Assembly: GCA_013365365.1 (NCBI GenBank)
Contig: JABVXU010000094.1
Coordinates: 94,108 to 158,107, forward strand
Source: Cruorifilaria tuberocauda
Taxonomy: Eukaryota > Nematoda > Chromadorea > Rhabditida > Onchocercidae
Direction of reading: 5' to 3'
Length of the DNA stretch: 64,000 nucleotides
Shown here: positions 37,793-50,900 of the stretch, in pieces
Numbering within the stretch: position 1 is the stretch's first letter
How the letters are laid out: each line of letters begins with the position of its first letter
The notes under the pieces: model-generated
Told to the model about the DNA's origin: nothing
The model's database searches: none
The model's input: the letters and a program-made list of their open reading frames with translations, nothing else
Position numbers and translations under genes: made by a program

Positions 37793-40700
37793 ATGGAAAT
37801 TGATGAACACGACGACTCAGAGCAGCAAGAGCAACAAGATTATGGCGAAGCCTCGGAACATACTGCAATATCTTCATCTTCATATGATGATATGAAAATG
37901 AGTACAAACGAAGATGATCAAGAGCAGCAATTGCAAGAGCATGAACAATATGAAGACATGGAACATGGACATGATGAAGGTTGCTGATACTTTTCAAAAA
38001 ATTAAAAAAATATCCTCACTTAAAAGAAAATATGATTAAGAAGCAAAGAAAGAGAAATATAACTGGGCTTATGTTATTCTTGTATCTGAAATAAAAGCAG
38101 TTGAGGAAGCTAGAGCAGATAAAAATTAAGCAGATGTATTGTTTTTCGTAGAATATTCCAGGTCATTCACTCGTTTTTTGCACTACCATTACCTCATCTG
38201 TATTTCATGAAAATGTTTGTTTTTTCTTCTTATTCATAGCTCTTGAGAATTTTATTGAATTATTAATGTTAAGTTATGATTCTGCTGTCGTCCTCATTTC
38301 ATTTTAATCACTTCATTTGGGATAACCGCACGAGACAGGAAACTTTCTTTCAAAGTTAAGAGATTATTGGTTTTATTCTCTTTTTTTCCGTAATTTTGAA
38401 TAACAATTGATTCAAAGTCTCCTATTCAGTTTAGTTACTCTTGTAATCCTTTAATGGATATCGTAGAAAAGTTGGCAACGCAAATCACTGAATCAGATGT
38501 TCTTTAAATTCACTGCTTTGAATTGTAGTTAGTAAGAAGTGTCACCCTCTCTATAGTTACTATTTCCCTAAAATGTTATATTTTGATGAGTTATTATCAT
38601 TTTTTTCTTGTCTGCGCACCCTTCTCAGTTTGAATGGTATAATGAGGAAAAAGGAAAAATGTAGATTGTACTTTTTTTTTTCAATTATGTTACGCATTTA
38701 TTTAGATCAGATTAAAGAAATTTAACAAAAAGCTTTCAGGAGTACTGGGTGACAACAGTTTGAATGGTATGGTGAGAGAAGAAATGATGCATCACCAGGA
38801 TGATGAGGATCATCATCAGCAACACGAGGATCATGAGGGACACCACTTCAAAAATGGGATGGATGAACATCATGGTGGCGATGGTGAAGATGGTGGCGAA
38901 TATGAGACTGACCCTCGGAGCGGACAGGAGCATGATGATTTTGGTAATGGCTTTTTATTTGGTCGGTATTTGAAGTCAGCTTTGGAAAGTATTTTTGTTA
39001 TCATGTTCAGTGGGTAATGAAACAAACATTCGGAAACACAACATTCTCAAAAAATGAGCAGTCGTAGAACCAGATTTTTAACTGAGATCGAAGTAGCAGG
39101 AAATTGTAGTGTTTTGATGAAATATGGATAATATTTTCAGAGAGCTATCAACCGTATGCAGAACGAGGATCAGATCGTGAACATGGTGATTATCGGGGTG
39201 AAGAGTACCATGGAGATGATTATCGTGCTGAGGAATATCGTACTGGTGATGATTTTCGTGGTGGATTTCGAGGTCGTGGTGGTTATCGTGGTGCAGGTGG
39301 CGGTATGTCACCGTATGGTTACGGACCACAAAATATGGGCGGGGGTGGTTGGCGTCCACGTGGACCAGGCACCTGGAGAGGTGGACGAGGTATGTATGGT
39401 GGTGGTCCTCGAGGTCCTTATGGTAATGGTGATATGGACGATGGATACGGTTACGATCGTTCGAGAGGTAAGTTTTAGAATGTAACGCTTTTATTTATTT
39501 GATAATGACACTTTAATTCATTTATTGAAAATAGGAAAGCTTATCGTTTTTAATATTTTAGAATATGGATTTGTTTAAAACTAATGGAAATGTCTCTTGA
39601 AAATTTTTTGCGTTTGTTTATATATATCAAATTTATATCAGTTTTTCTTTTGTGCAGATTTCATAATTTGTGTTTTATTCCAGATTTCACAAATTTGTCA
39701 TAATTGCTAATTTCGTCCTTTTTTCGATCTAGAGTATCTTATATCAGCGTAACTGATTTAATTTCAGGTGTTCGTGGTGGTTTCCAGCGCATGCGTGGTG
39801 GTTACGGAATGCGTGGCCCACGGCCTGGTTACATGGGTGATGGACGCGGTATGCGAGGTCCACCATTCCAACCACGACCTCCGTTTTACCCTTCACCATA
39901 CCCAGGAATGCCTCCGATGGGTATGCCGCCGATGGTTCATCAAATGCCTGTTCAACAAACCCCTCAGCAGCAAGCAGAAAGGTTAAAAAAGGTACTTCAT
40001 ATGCATTATTCTGATTTTCAGTTATCACCATTTCCTACTGACTAATTGTGCAGAGCGTTTAATGAATTTATCTTCGTTTTAAATTTTATTGATAGAAAGT
40101 TAATGCGAGCAAAATGCAAAATAAGTAGGCATAATTTTACTTTATTGATTTCCAAATTTCCTGAAACAAATTATCGCTTGAGCATTTATTCATGATTTTA
40201 TAAATTTATGTTTCAGCTTGCTGGCGTTGCAGCAGATCAGGAATTGTGGGTAGAAACAAAGTCACCGGATGGAAAGCCTTACTACTATAACGCTGTAACA
40301 CGTGATACGGTGTGGGAGAAACCAGAAAATGCCAAAGTAATGGAACAGAGTGAATTACAAGCTCTGGTTGAAAAAGATGCGAAAGAAGAGAAAGAACAAG
40401 GTATGCTTTTTATAATAATTTTGATTCAGAATTTGGTTATTTCTCAGTGAAAATGTTAAATATCTTCGCATCCATTTATTATTATTGCATTATCTTGTTG
40501 CCAATACTGATGCCTTCAATACTTGTTATCATGATAAATTATCATGATTCATCTCTTTAATTGTTAGCCAAGTAGCAATTTTATCAATTTTTTATATGAG
40601 GAATTGAGTTTTGTCTTTCTCTCTTTCCATCAAAGTATATAAAAAATGAGCACGCAAGAGGTAAGTATATTGGGCGTGCATATGATCTCTCTTTATTGGC

Positions 40701-43700
40701 GCGACTAATGATGGTTGGATTATTTGGTGTTGTGGTTGTTGGCTTTTTTTTGGCAAATTGTTATGGTACCGCGTAAAGTGGATTTATCAATTTACCGAGG
40801 ACCGCCAAGATATCTCGGTGACCGGCGCGAAAAAATTTTAATTTTTGCACGTTAAGAGGATATTAATAAGTACATCTGAGTGATGAGGACTGCTTTTACA
40901 GAATTTAAAAAGTGTTTCTGATGTATTAAGAAGAAATTTGAATATTAAAAGAAGAAATTATGATAGTAATGATAAAAATTAATATGAAGAACTATGGTAA
41001 TGACGGAATGATGACTGCTAAAACAGTAAATAGTTTGAATTAGTTTTCAGCCATGTTTTTTAGCACTTTGCAGCATGCTTCCTTATAGGGTCTACTACAG
41101 TTTTGTCATTTACATTCTACCACCATATCGGGGACGTGAATATGGTACGTATTGCAAGCGTTATACTTACCTGGAGCAGAGAATAAAATCCGAGTAACTT
41201 TTCACTTTAACTTTAAATCCTTGAAACAACGGAAAGTATTGTTGCAGTTAAAAAATAATTCAGTTTATTTAAAATGCGAAAGAGAAATTTGCATAGAACT
41301 GGAGAAATTTTGGCAAGAAAGAGCTTCGTTGAAATTTTTTTTTTTTTTTTGTCTTTGCTAATGCGCACTTTAATGATATTAGTATTAACAACCAAATTGA
41401 TAATATTCAATCCATGAATGTGATAATCCGTTCCCGGATACTTCCAGATGCCGCGATGTCTTTTGTTGCCTCTTCCTAGAACTACATTACACGTACCACA
41501 CACATACACACATACAGGAGATGTGATGCGTAAAGTCCTTCCTCTTCCTCAGTTACTTAACGATGTGAGTGCTGTTGCGAGTTATATGTATATATAAAGT
41601 TAATTTCCACCATACTTAATGTTTTGCAAAGTTTCATATAACGATATACAGAATTAGGATAACAAATATTCTTTGGTCAGGTCAGTCTATTAAAAGCTTT
41701 AATATATATTGCAGTTTGAAGTTCATATCGTATTTATCATTTCTATTCATCAAGACATGGCTGACGGCGTAGGCAATACATACCCATTGCAATATCATTT
41801 CCCCTATTACCTTTGTTTAGGTGATTTGGTTACAATACTTAATTCATAAATGATAATTAAATCTTTCCAATAGAGAATGAAGCAGATATGCAATTCACGG
41901 CGCTAGTTTTGTTTTCAACTTGATTTTACTAAATTTTAATTTTGGTTGATCGTGCAGAAATAATCTTTATGTAAAAAAGTGATTGTGAAGAAGTTGTTTG
42001 TTAAATTAAAATGTCTTGAAATGAATTTTTCAGCTTATTCCAGTCATTTTATTTGTCAAATATTGTCGTTGTAGAAAATTGATTGTAGTATGCCATTGTT
42101 CTGTTAATGACCATATAAGTAACGGAAAATGTTTTTCAGCTGCTTCTCAAGGTTCTGTTGGTGGATATGGATCTGCTGTGCCACCACAAATGGCCCCTGG
42201 TATGCCGATGGGTGGTTATCCACCAATGATGCCACCACCAGGTATCAAAGTCATTATTATTTAAACAAATTTTGCTCTTATTTAAAGCAAGTAAATTATC
42301 AAGATTTAATCCATTTGCCAATATTTAAACAATTAGTTTTTTAAACTGTTGTCGAAAAAACTAATTCTTTTTTCGTTTCGAATGTTCCAGAAAATAAATA
42401 TATTCTATATGTATTGAAAATTATTACATTATTAGCTTAAAACATCATTATTCTAACTTTTTTCAATATATCAAATATATAAACTAGATCACTTATATTA
42501 TAGGTTTCCCTATGATGCCACCTATGATGTTTCCTCCACGTGGTCCAGGTTATCCGCCTATGTTTCCTGGTGTTCCGCCAGCTTACCCAATGCCTGTTCC
42601 TGGAATGCCACCAGTTGTGCCGGCAGCTGTTGGTCCTGGTACCGATGTGAGTTCGTTTTGTCAAAAGGGTGGGAGATTTCTTATTCTGTGTAACGTTATT
42701 CATAAATATATTATAGGGTGTCCCAATGTCATCAGAGGCTGCGCTTTGGCAGGAATATACAGCACCTGATGGACGTAAATATTACTACAACACGCAAACT
42801 CAGGAAACTACTTGGGACAAACCAAAAGTGCTTGAAAGTCAGTATTTTTATATAGGTTAATTAATGTAATCGTAAGAAGAGGCTATTATTTCATAAAAAG
42901 TATCGTATTTTCTTTTAATGATTTTGCATATCGTTTGTTGGCTTGAAGTACAAAAGGAAGGAAAGACATGTATTGTTTCTCTGTCCATTTAAAGAAATTA
43001 AAAGGCACCTTAAATTGACATAATTAAATCATTTTGGAGATAATCTACACTGAAAACAAATTAAAAGGCACCTTAAATTGACATAATTAAATTATATTGG
43101 AGAGAATCTACACTGAAAACGTATCCTTGTTTTTCTTATTTTTAGCTTCCAATATTGTTAGTGGCACTGGTGATTCTGCCGAAAATAGTGCAGGGACGCC
43201 AACTTTCACGGAAGCACAACAACAAGCTGCAGCATTGGCGCAGCAGCAGGTTCTCCCTTTTTACATATATTGATTATTTTCAATTAGCAAGTTCTGGAAA
43301 TAATGGTACCTTTGTTTGCTTCCTTTCATGTCATGAAAAATTCCTGCAAAAAATTTCAATTTTTTTCCTTTATTGTTATTTAGCAGTAAGCATTAAAAGC
43401 ATTAAATTTTTTTTTCAATAAGTTTGCAACTATCAGCCATTCTGTTCAATTCACTTGCTGTTCAGAATATTAATGAGCAAGCGATAATGCTTTTTCATTA
43501 TATATAATCAGAGCGTACTTGCCGTGATTTGGGGCTATTAATCATTGTTCCTATACTTAAATTAAAATATGGACAGATTTAATTAACTTATAGTAACTTT
43601 TGCATTCATCGCAAAAGATTTGTAAATCATTAAAATAATCGTAAGAATTATTTCAGGTTCAGGCTCAGTTAGCTGCAGCTAAGGCAGCTGCAGAAGAAGC

Positions 43701-46700
43701 GAAAAAACATGAGGAAGAATCGACAAAGGAATCGGAAGCTGTGGAGACGAAACAAGTGGATAAGTCTAGGCCCGTTAGCAGTAATCCTGTCGCTGGAACT
43801 CCCTGGTGCGTCGTATGGACAGGCGACCATAAAGTAATCAATTCTTAATCACAAAATTCTTAATTCTTAATCACTTAATCACAAAGCACCGTCATTTTAA
43901 ATCGACAAGTAATTCGTTAAAATCTAACTTTTAAATTTTAGGTTTTCTTTTATAATCCGTCAACGCGTACATCAGTTTGGGAAAGACCACCAGAATTGTA
44001 TAATCGGCCAGATGTCGATTTACTAGTATCGAAGCCACCTGAAGAGAAAAGTGAGTACACTTTTTTCGAACAAAAAGGTATATTTCAAAGATCGTCTCAT
44101 GCCGTCTATTTTTGAGTGTTGTTTTACGAAAAATGATGTAGTTTGAGGCACTATTCCTCACTTTATTTTTCAATATTCTCAAAAGTAGTACTGGTGAACA
44201 TTTTACAATCGCTACACTGGATGCAGCTTCCAGCTTTAGTTTTTTCTTTTCTTTTAATATTGAACATTGTAGTTCTTTATCTCATATTCTAAAGCAAAAT
44301 CAAATTATAGAGCCTGAAACTACCAAAAAAACAGACGACGAAGGGAAGACAATAAGTTCGGAGGACAGTGATGATGATGATGAAGAAAATGCTCCACCAG
44401 CGGCTAAAAAAAGCAGAAAAGAAAAGAAGTTGTGGGTTCCTTAAAATAATACGGGCTGTATTATTGAGTTTCAAAGACTGTTCGATTTCATTCATGGTGC
44501 TTTCAGAGAAAAGCAACGTCTAGAACAACTGGCGGCAAAAAAAGAGAAGGATAGGCCAAGACAGATGCTCGAGAAACAAGTTGATCCAGCGATTCAAGCA
44601 GAATTGCAAGCACAAAAAGAGAGAGAAGAGGTGTTATCTAAATAGTTTAAGTTACCTATCAGAAGGGAGATAACAAATGGAATATAAGATTCTGAAATTT
44701 TTAAAATTTAATTTTTTGCTCCTTTTATCTGATGCTAGTATCATTTTTCACTGTTTCGGTAAAACGCATCAAGCCCAGTTTATTCAAATTTTTGAGTATT
44801 TTTCAAATAAATAACATTGTTTTTCTTTGATCATACCATTTTGAATTTGTTTGAAGGTACCGTTTGAGCGTAGGCTGCAAGAATTCAAAGAAATGTTGAC
44901 AGAAAAAAATGTTAGTGCTGGTAGCACCTGGGAAAAGGAATTGTCCAAAATCGTATTCGATAAGCGATATTTACTTCTAAATGCCGTGGAGCGAAAAGCT
45001 GTTAGTTTATTATTTTCATGCTCCTCTTTTAAATTATTACAACAGCTGAGTTTTTCTGGCTAAAATGGATGAAGTTATTATCTTTAATGGTAGCAACAGT
45101 TTTTAGAGATTATTTAAATTTAGGCTTTCGAGGCTTATGTGCGTGAACGAACTGAGGTTGAACGGGTGGAGAAAAAAAGACGTGCTAAAGAGGCACGGGA
45201 AAATTTCAAAAATTTGCTTGAAGAGGCAAAATTACATGGAAGGTTAGTTTTTTCAAATTTTCGAAAAACTAACATTTAGTACGTTAGTACCTTTCTGTGT
45301 ATAATTTTCTAAAAACTTTTTCGTTCTTTGTTGTGACGAAGAACCTATCAGTTAACGCAAGTTAGAAAGATATTTATCGGGTGGTTGGTAGATCGGTTTT
45401 AGATTTGTTCATGAGATCAGTACATTAATGTTTACTTTTTCGTTTTTTCAAGGTCATCCTTTTCATCGTTCGCTTCAAAATGGGGTAAAGATAGTCGGTT
45501 CAAAGGTGTTGAAAAAATGCGAGATAAAGAAGATATTTTTAACGAATATGTTCAAGAATTGGAGAAGAAGGAAAAGGAAGAACGTAGAGAGAGAAAGGAA
45601 AAGGTTCTAATTCACTTATCGTTTCTAACAGAGTGTGAGTAATAGTTTGAGTTTTGAACTAGATGAATTAATTACAGCGATTTCTTCCATAGTGAAACTA
45701 GTTTGCTTAACTGATTATTGAAAATTCTTAATTTTAAAATAGTGAAAAATGCTTTTTTTTGATCTTCGAAAAAAAAATGCAGTTGTTGAATTTGAAAATG
45801 ATATTCATTTTGTTGAAGATACGTAGAGATTTCATTGCAATGCTTATGGAAAAGAATATTACTTCTCGAACGAAATGGTCCTCATTGAAGAAGCAGTTAG
45901 AAGATGATGAACGTTATAAAGCTGTTGATCGATCTTCAAGTCGTGAAAGTCTTTTCCGTGAATATCAGGACACGCTGCCCGAAGAATCTAATTCAGTAAT
46001 TTTTCTCATCTATCTAACCATCATCTATCTCTTGTTGTTATTTTATGTCGTTTCTATGTAAACCTCATGTAATACCTTTTCAGTGTAATCATCTGAAATT
46101 AGGAGGGAAAATGCTGGGTTTGACTTTTGTTACTTGGCGAAGGTTCAGTGCATAGTATTCAAATATTTAGTAAGAGCGAGGGATATAATGAGGGATTTTT
46201 GAATATAAGAGCAGATAGACAGAAAAAATATATATATTTGGAAGAAACCGTTGAATTTCAGGATATCGAAGAGGAGAACGACCGTCAGAAGCGCGTTGCT
46301 GCTGAGGCCGCCATTGAAGAGCGTAAGAAAGAAGTAGAAGCTGAGCTGGGTGAACAGCTGAAAGAAAGAAGCAAAGAGCATGAAAAACACAAATATCAAG
46401 AACATGAGGAATCTTTTAAGGCTTTGTTAATTGATCTAGTAAGTTATACTGTTGAATTAATTTTTGAAATTGTCTGTTCTGATTTTTCTCCCTGATGCTT
46501 GTCATTATGACAAATAACTATGGAAATTTCCTGGGAAATGAAACTTCTGGTTTGATGACTTTATCGAAAATCTTCAATTTTTGTAGATAAAATCAGCCGA
46601 TTATACATGGCATGAAGCTCGTCGAATTTTGCGTAAAGATTCACGTTATGAAAATTGCGATCTTTTGGAAAAAGATGCTAAAGAAAGATTGTTTGATGCT

Positions 46701-47955
46701 CATGTTCAGCATTTGGAGAGGAAAAGACGCGAAGTATTTTTCCAGGTGATTTTTATTCATTTTCCTTCATTTTTTAAGTTTCAATTTATGTTTAGATTTT
46801 CTGAAGTTTTTACTTATTTGGATCATGAGAGATTGTTTCTTGTAATCCTAAAAGAAAGTTAGAAATATGACTAGTCATTGATTCAGAGTGCCGCTGCAAA
46901 TTGTGAATCCAGTGTATACCTAATTATATTCATTACAGTTGTTAAATGAAACAAAAGATATTATACCCAGTATGAAATGGCGCGAAGCTAAGAAAATTAT
47001 TGAGAAAGATGAACGGTTCGTAAAATTCAACGTTAGTGAAAGGGTATTCTTTTATTTATTGCTTTTTATTTATCTTTTCGAATTTCTGAATCATTTTGGT
47101 TTTTATAGAAAATTATTAGATGAATTCAAATTCAAAACAAAGCGTTATCTATTGGTTACCGTTGATATAGAAAATGTTGGTTCCAGTTTTTTTTATGGTT
47201 TCATATGCTGATTTTTAATTTGTTCTCTACTTGTTTTTGGCAATATTGAATTCACTTTGCACCAATATCAATGAATGAATATAAATAAGCGTAGGGCGAT
47301 TACTTTTTATTTCATAAAAGTTGGTTTTATCAAATCAAGTGAGGTTTTAATTGTAATTCTTTCTTTATTTATTTTTTCTATATTCAATCTCAGTGTTATT
47401 CAGAAGACAGAACGTGATTATAAGGAATGGATGGAGGAGCGGAAAGAGGCTGTAATGAAAGATTTCAAAGATTTACTAAAAGAAACTAAAATTATCACCT
47501 ATAAATCTTTAAAAATGATACAAGAAAATGAACAACATCTTCGTGACATACTTGCGGTCCTTGAGGTTGGTTCTTGTCGAGATTTTTTCCTCTTATGAGT
47601 GGGAGCCAATGTAATAATTTATTATCTATGTTAGATTTGTGGACATCATCTCAACCTTTTTGTGGTTTTCAGTGTCCATATCGTTGATCATATTAAATCA
47701 GCAATTTCATTCTCATTTTACTCTCTTTCATTATCTACTTTTCTGCATTTCTCTCCAATATTGGTTATTTAGCTGTTATGGGTTAAGACATTGTAGAATT
47801 ATGAGACACTGTTTCAGAATGATAAGCGATATATTGTATTGAACAATGCTCCAGTAGAACGAGAACGATTACTCGAGCAATATCTAGAAGAGTTGGACAA
47901 GAAAGGTCCACCACCACCACCTACCCAACAGGAAGCTGACAGACGTCGAAAGTAA
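37793..47955 (+). CDS. tcer-1: Transcription elongation regulator 1 (TCERG1/CA150): WW and FF domain protein
   Basis: Twenty-two exons join in frame to 1151 residues: 37793-37979, 38740-38943, 39141-39467, 39768-39991, 40217-40400, 42140-42241, 42504-42646, 42717-42837, 43146-43249, 43657-43833, 43942-44050, 44311-44428, 44507-44630, 44857-45000, 45124-45242, 45453-45603, 45819-45995, 46262-46438, 46587-46745, 46939-47043, 47404-47565 and 47818-47955. Three WW domains: [20 protein letters not shown] (about 329-348), [20 protein letters not shown] (about 471-490) and [20 protein letters not shown] (about 586-605). FF domains follow from residue 709, for example [55 protein letters not shown], ending [10 protein letters not shown]. 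It couples RNA polymerase II elongation with splicing in the nucleus; WW domains bind Pro-rich SF1, FF domains the phosphorylated CTD. The N-terminus is unusual: acidic/Gln-rich, then His/Asp-rich, then an RGG/GYG stretch, then Pro/Met-rich segments. In C. elegans tcer-1 promotes germline-loss longevity. Confidence 0.97.
40640..41515. other. Less AT-rich island with short open frames inside tcer-1 intron 5
   Basis: Intron 5 (40401-42139) is by far the longest in the 3' two thirds of tcer-1. Inside it, four patches are less AT-rich than surrounding intron DNA. At 40645-40659 ATGAGCACGCAAGAG is followed by a perfect donor (GTAAGTAT). At 40709-40776 a short frame reads [20 protein letters not shown], like a signal peptide. 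At about 41030-41194 a frame contains [20 protein letters not shown]. At about 41400-41485 the minus strand has frames such as [15 protein letters not shown]. The minus strand also carries CCAG|GTAAGTATAA near 41170. None matches a family I know. Confidence 0.35.
42995..43120. repeat. 63-bp tandem duplication in tcer-1 intron 8
   Basis: Two adjacent copies, 42995-43057 and 43058-43120, both start AAATTAAAAGGCACCTTAAA and end CTACACTGAAAAC. They differ at a few positions in the middle only, so the event is fairly recent. Confidence 0.9.
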
Positions 47956-50900
47956 TTCCAATTTTCCTTTATAGTTGATAAAATTGCTATTGTTTGTGTC
48001 CATAAACACTCATTATTTTATCAAATGTTCGTTTTTCTATAAAATTCAAGTCAATAATTCTGCTTTGATTTCAGTTTCTTACTTGCATTGTAGTAAATCG
48101 AGACACTGTTTTGGAATGGTAGTATTCCATTTCGAGTTGGAAAGTTTGGGTCAGCGGACATTTTTTTACTTAGCTGTTTAACAGATGTAAGCGGGGAGTT
48201 GTTAAAATTTTATCCTACTAACCCAGAATCCTGTAGTGCTTATAATAGATAAGTTTATCTGTGCAGTTGAAGGTATGAAGGTAATCGAGTTTGATTGTTT
48301 TTGATTCTCCTTGTTAAAATTTTTAAGTAGTGCAAGTTAGAGAAATGATGTTACATCACAGTTTATTTTTCAAGTGATAGCTGGGAGATTGATCTCATTT
48401 TGAAGATTTTTGCACCTCATCTTCCTTTTTCGAGTACTTGCACACTTCAACAATTTAGCGAGCATTCTTATGGCCCTTAGGTTATTGTTTACTTTATTTT
48501 CTGCTAGAGAAATCTATCCAGAAGTTCAATTTAAATCTTTCTAATGTCTATTATTTCTTTTTGTATAAGATTTTGAAAAAAGTATGGATTTGCCGTAATT
48601 CTTTTATTCATTAACGGACTGATGTTGTGTACAGTTCTTTTTGTTACGGTATTTCATCTTGTTGCTGTTCAGCGTTTCTGGCATTCTAACTGTTGTCATC
48701 AAAAAATAAATCATTCAATCGATCTGATTTTTTCAAACATGTTCTGGCTTAATTGTGTATGGTTTACTCAAGTAATCTTTGTGATAAGCCAAGTTTATGT
48801 AAGGAAATTTATTCCAACGCACGACATCTAGAATTTCCGGTTCGTAATGGATTTTTTAAGATCAACTCAACAATTTCCTGCAATTCATAGGGAGATGATT
48901 CAAGGTTATGCGTGGAATTTTAAAACTAGTTCGCCATTCTCTAATTAAATTATCACTGGTTTGTCGATCTTACAGTATCAATTTGACGGTTTGCTTAATA
49001 ATGGGATTTCAGTGCACATTTAAATTTTAATGATTTATGAAGTTAATCTATGAATATTGGAGATATTTGCTGATGAGTCAACATCTATAGAATATTTCCT
49101 TCATCATCATCAATCTTTAAGTTAATTTTTGGTTGAAATCTGAACCATTTAATACGATATTCAAAGCAATTAAGCAGCACAGCGCAGCAAATCAAAATGT
49201 ATCACATGAAGAATTTGAATATTAATGTAAAGCTTGAATTATTTATAGTAAGTTTTTACATTGTTTGCCCTGTTTAAAACAATACAAAAAGAAAGCAATA
49301 GGTTCTATTTATTGGAGTTTAATTAAGATTAAAAAAAGGATGAATTATTTGTGATCACATTTGGTTCACCTTTGAAATCTCCGATATTTTGATTTAGTCA
49401 AGCATGGTTAGGATTGAAGATTGCAGTTCTGAAAATTTCTTATCATTAGAAGATGTTAATTTTTTTTTGAAATAAAATTATGAAAAACTTATAATTCAAT
49501 AAATTATTTTATTCTGCAAGGTCATTTGTTCATAATAACATTTCGGTGAAATTTTATCACATTATATAAATGATAAAGTATGGAAAAAAATATTTACTTA
49601 TATTTTTGCACGTGATATCGGAAATTTTTTATTAGATTAGAATTTCGATGAAATCGCCTCAGAAAATGTTGTTCTTCTAATGGTAGCTCTTGTAAGACGA
49701 ATGGCTGAATTGCAGGTAGAATGAGAAGTAAAGCCAGAAGCAGATATGATAAAAAAAATCGCATCTTTTACTTTGGCTTATATTTCTGAAATTATGCATC
49801 ATTTAGATTTGCTCTACTAAAATTAAATTTCATCCCGAAAAAAGATGAAACAAATGAAATAGCTTAAAGGATAAATCATCAATTTTTCGATTCTTGAAAA
49901 TTTTGACTAGGTAAATAGATTTTATGAATTCACGCTGAAATTTCATTTATGCAGGTTAATTAAATAGTGTATGGGGGAAAAATTTTTCGCTTCAAACAAT
50001 ATGAAAAGATAAGCATTGAAAGTTATAAAAGAAAAAAATTGCTAAAAAGTTTTAATTAATTACGGTCTAGGTGATGGAAAGGTTAAATAAGTGAATTGAT
50101 TAAAGGAATATTTACAGAAAAAGGAAAAGATAAAAATTAATTTGAAATATTTATTCATGCTTGAAATGATATCTCATTGTGTAGATTGAATCTGATATTG
50201 TTTTAAATAAACATTCTATTATCAACTGTTAAAATGATTTACATTTATTTCGTCACGTCATTTTTTTTACGCCTTTTTGATTTTGACATTTTCTATATTG
50301 TAGATCTGCTCGCAGATCAAGAAGGTTAGAATTTGATTTAAATATTTCTTTAAATGAATAATTATAAGATTGAAATATTATAAATTATATTTGAATATTA
50401 TATTATAAATTGGAATACTAGAAATTATAAGTTATGCTAAGTAATTAGTCATTTATTTTAACACACAAACTAATATCTTAAAATATGATTTATGAATATT
50501 CCAATAACCTAAACTACTGTAAATGGCATTTTCTGAGAGATCGGAATATTGTTTAATTTATCCAAAAGCAAAGAAAATACAAAATGTTGCAAAAGTACGC
50601 ATAAATGACAACTGATTAATTGCATGTTAATAAATAATATTAACATTACTAATATTGCAATTGCTGTAGTTTAACAGTTGATAATGGTTGATTATCATTA
50701 GTGTAATCTATGGAAAAAGATCTTAATAAACTTGTAATGAAATCACTGTACTGATTACATTTTCTAACAACAAAGACATCAATTTGCTAGAAATCAACTA
50801 TTTGATAATAGGTTACGCTCAGTGATAATAAACTAATAATGAACGATGAAATAGAATTCATCATGGCTTAATTTTATTTTCTGGTATTTTTCCTCTATTA

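Noticed and set aside
38736..39359. Minus-strand frames over tcer-1 exons 2 and 3
   Set aside because: Antisense shadows of low-complexity coding sequence.
41160..41195. ATACTTACCTGG resembling the 5' end of U1 snRNA
   Set aside because: The following bases do not match U1 stems. It is more simply the complement of a 5' splice-site consensus.
41522..41580. Apparent 12-nt micro-exon in tcer-1 intron 5 (CTTCCTCAG acceptor, GTGAGT donor)
   Set aside because: In the phase set by exon 5 it introduces TAA.
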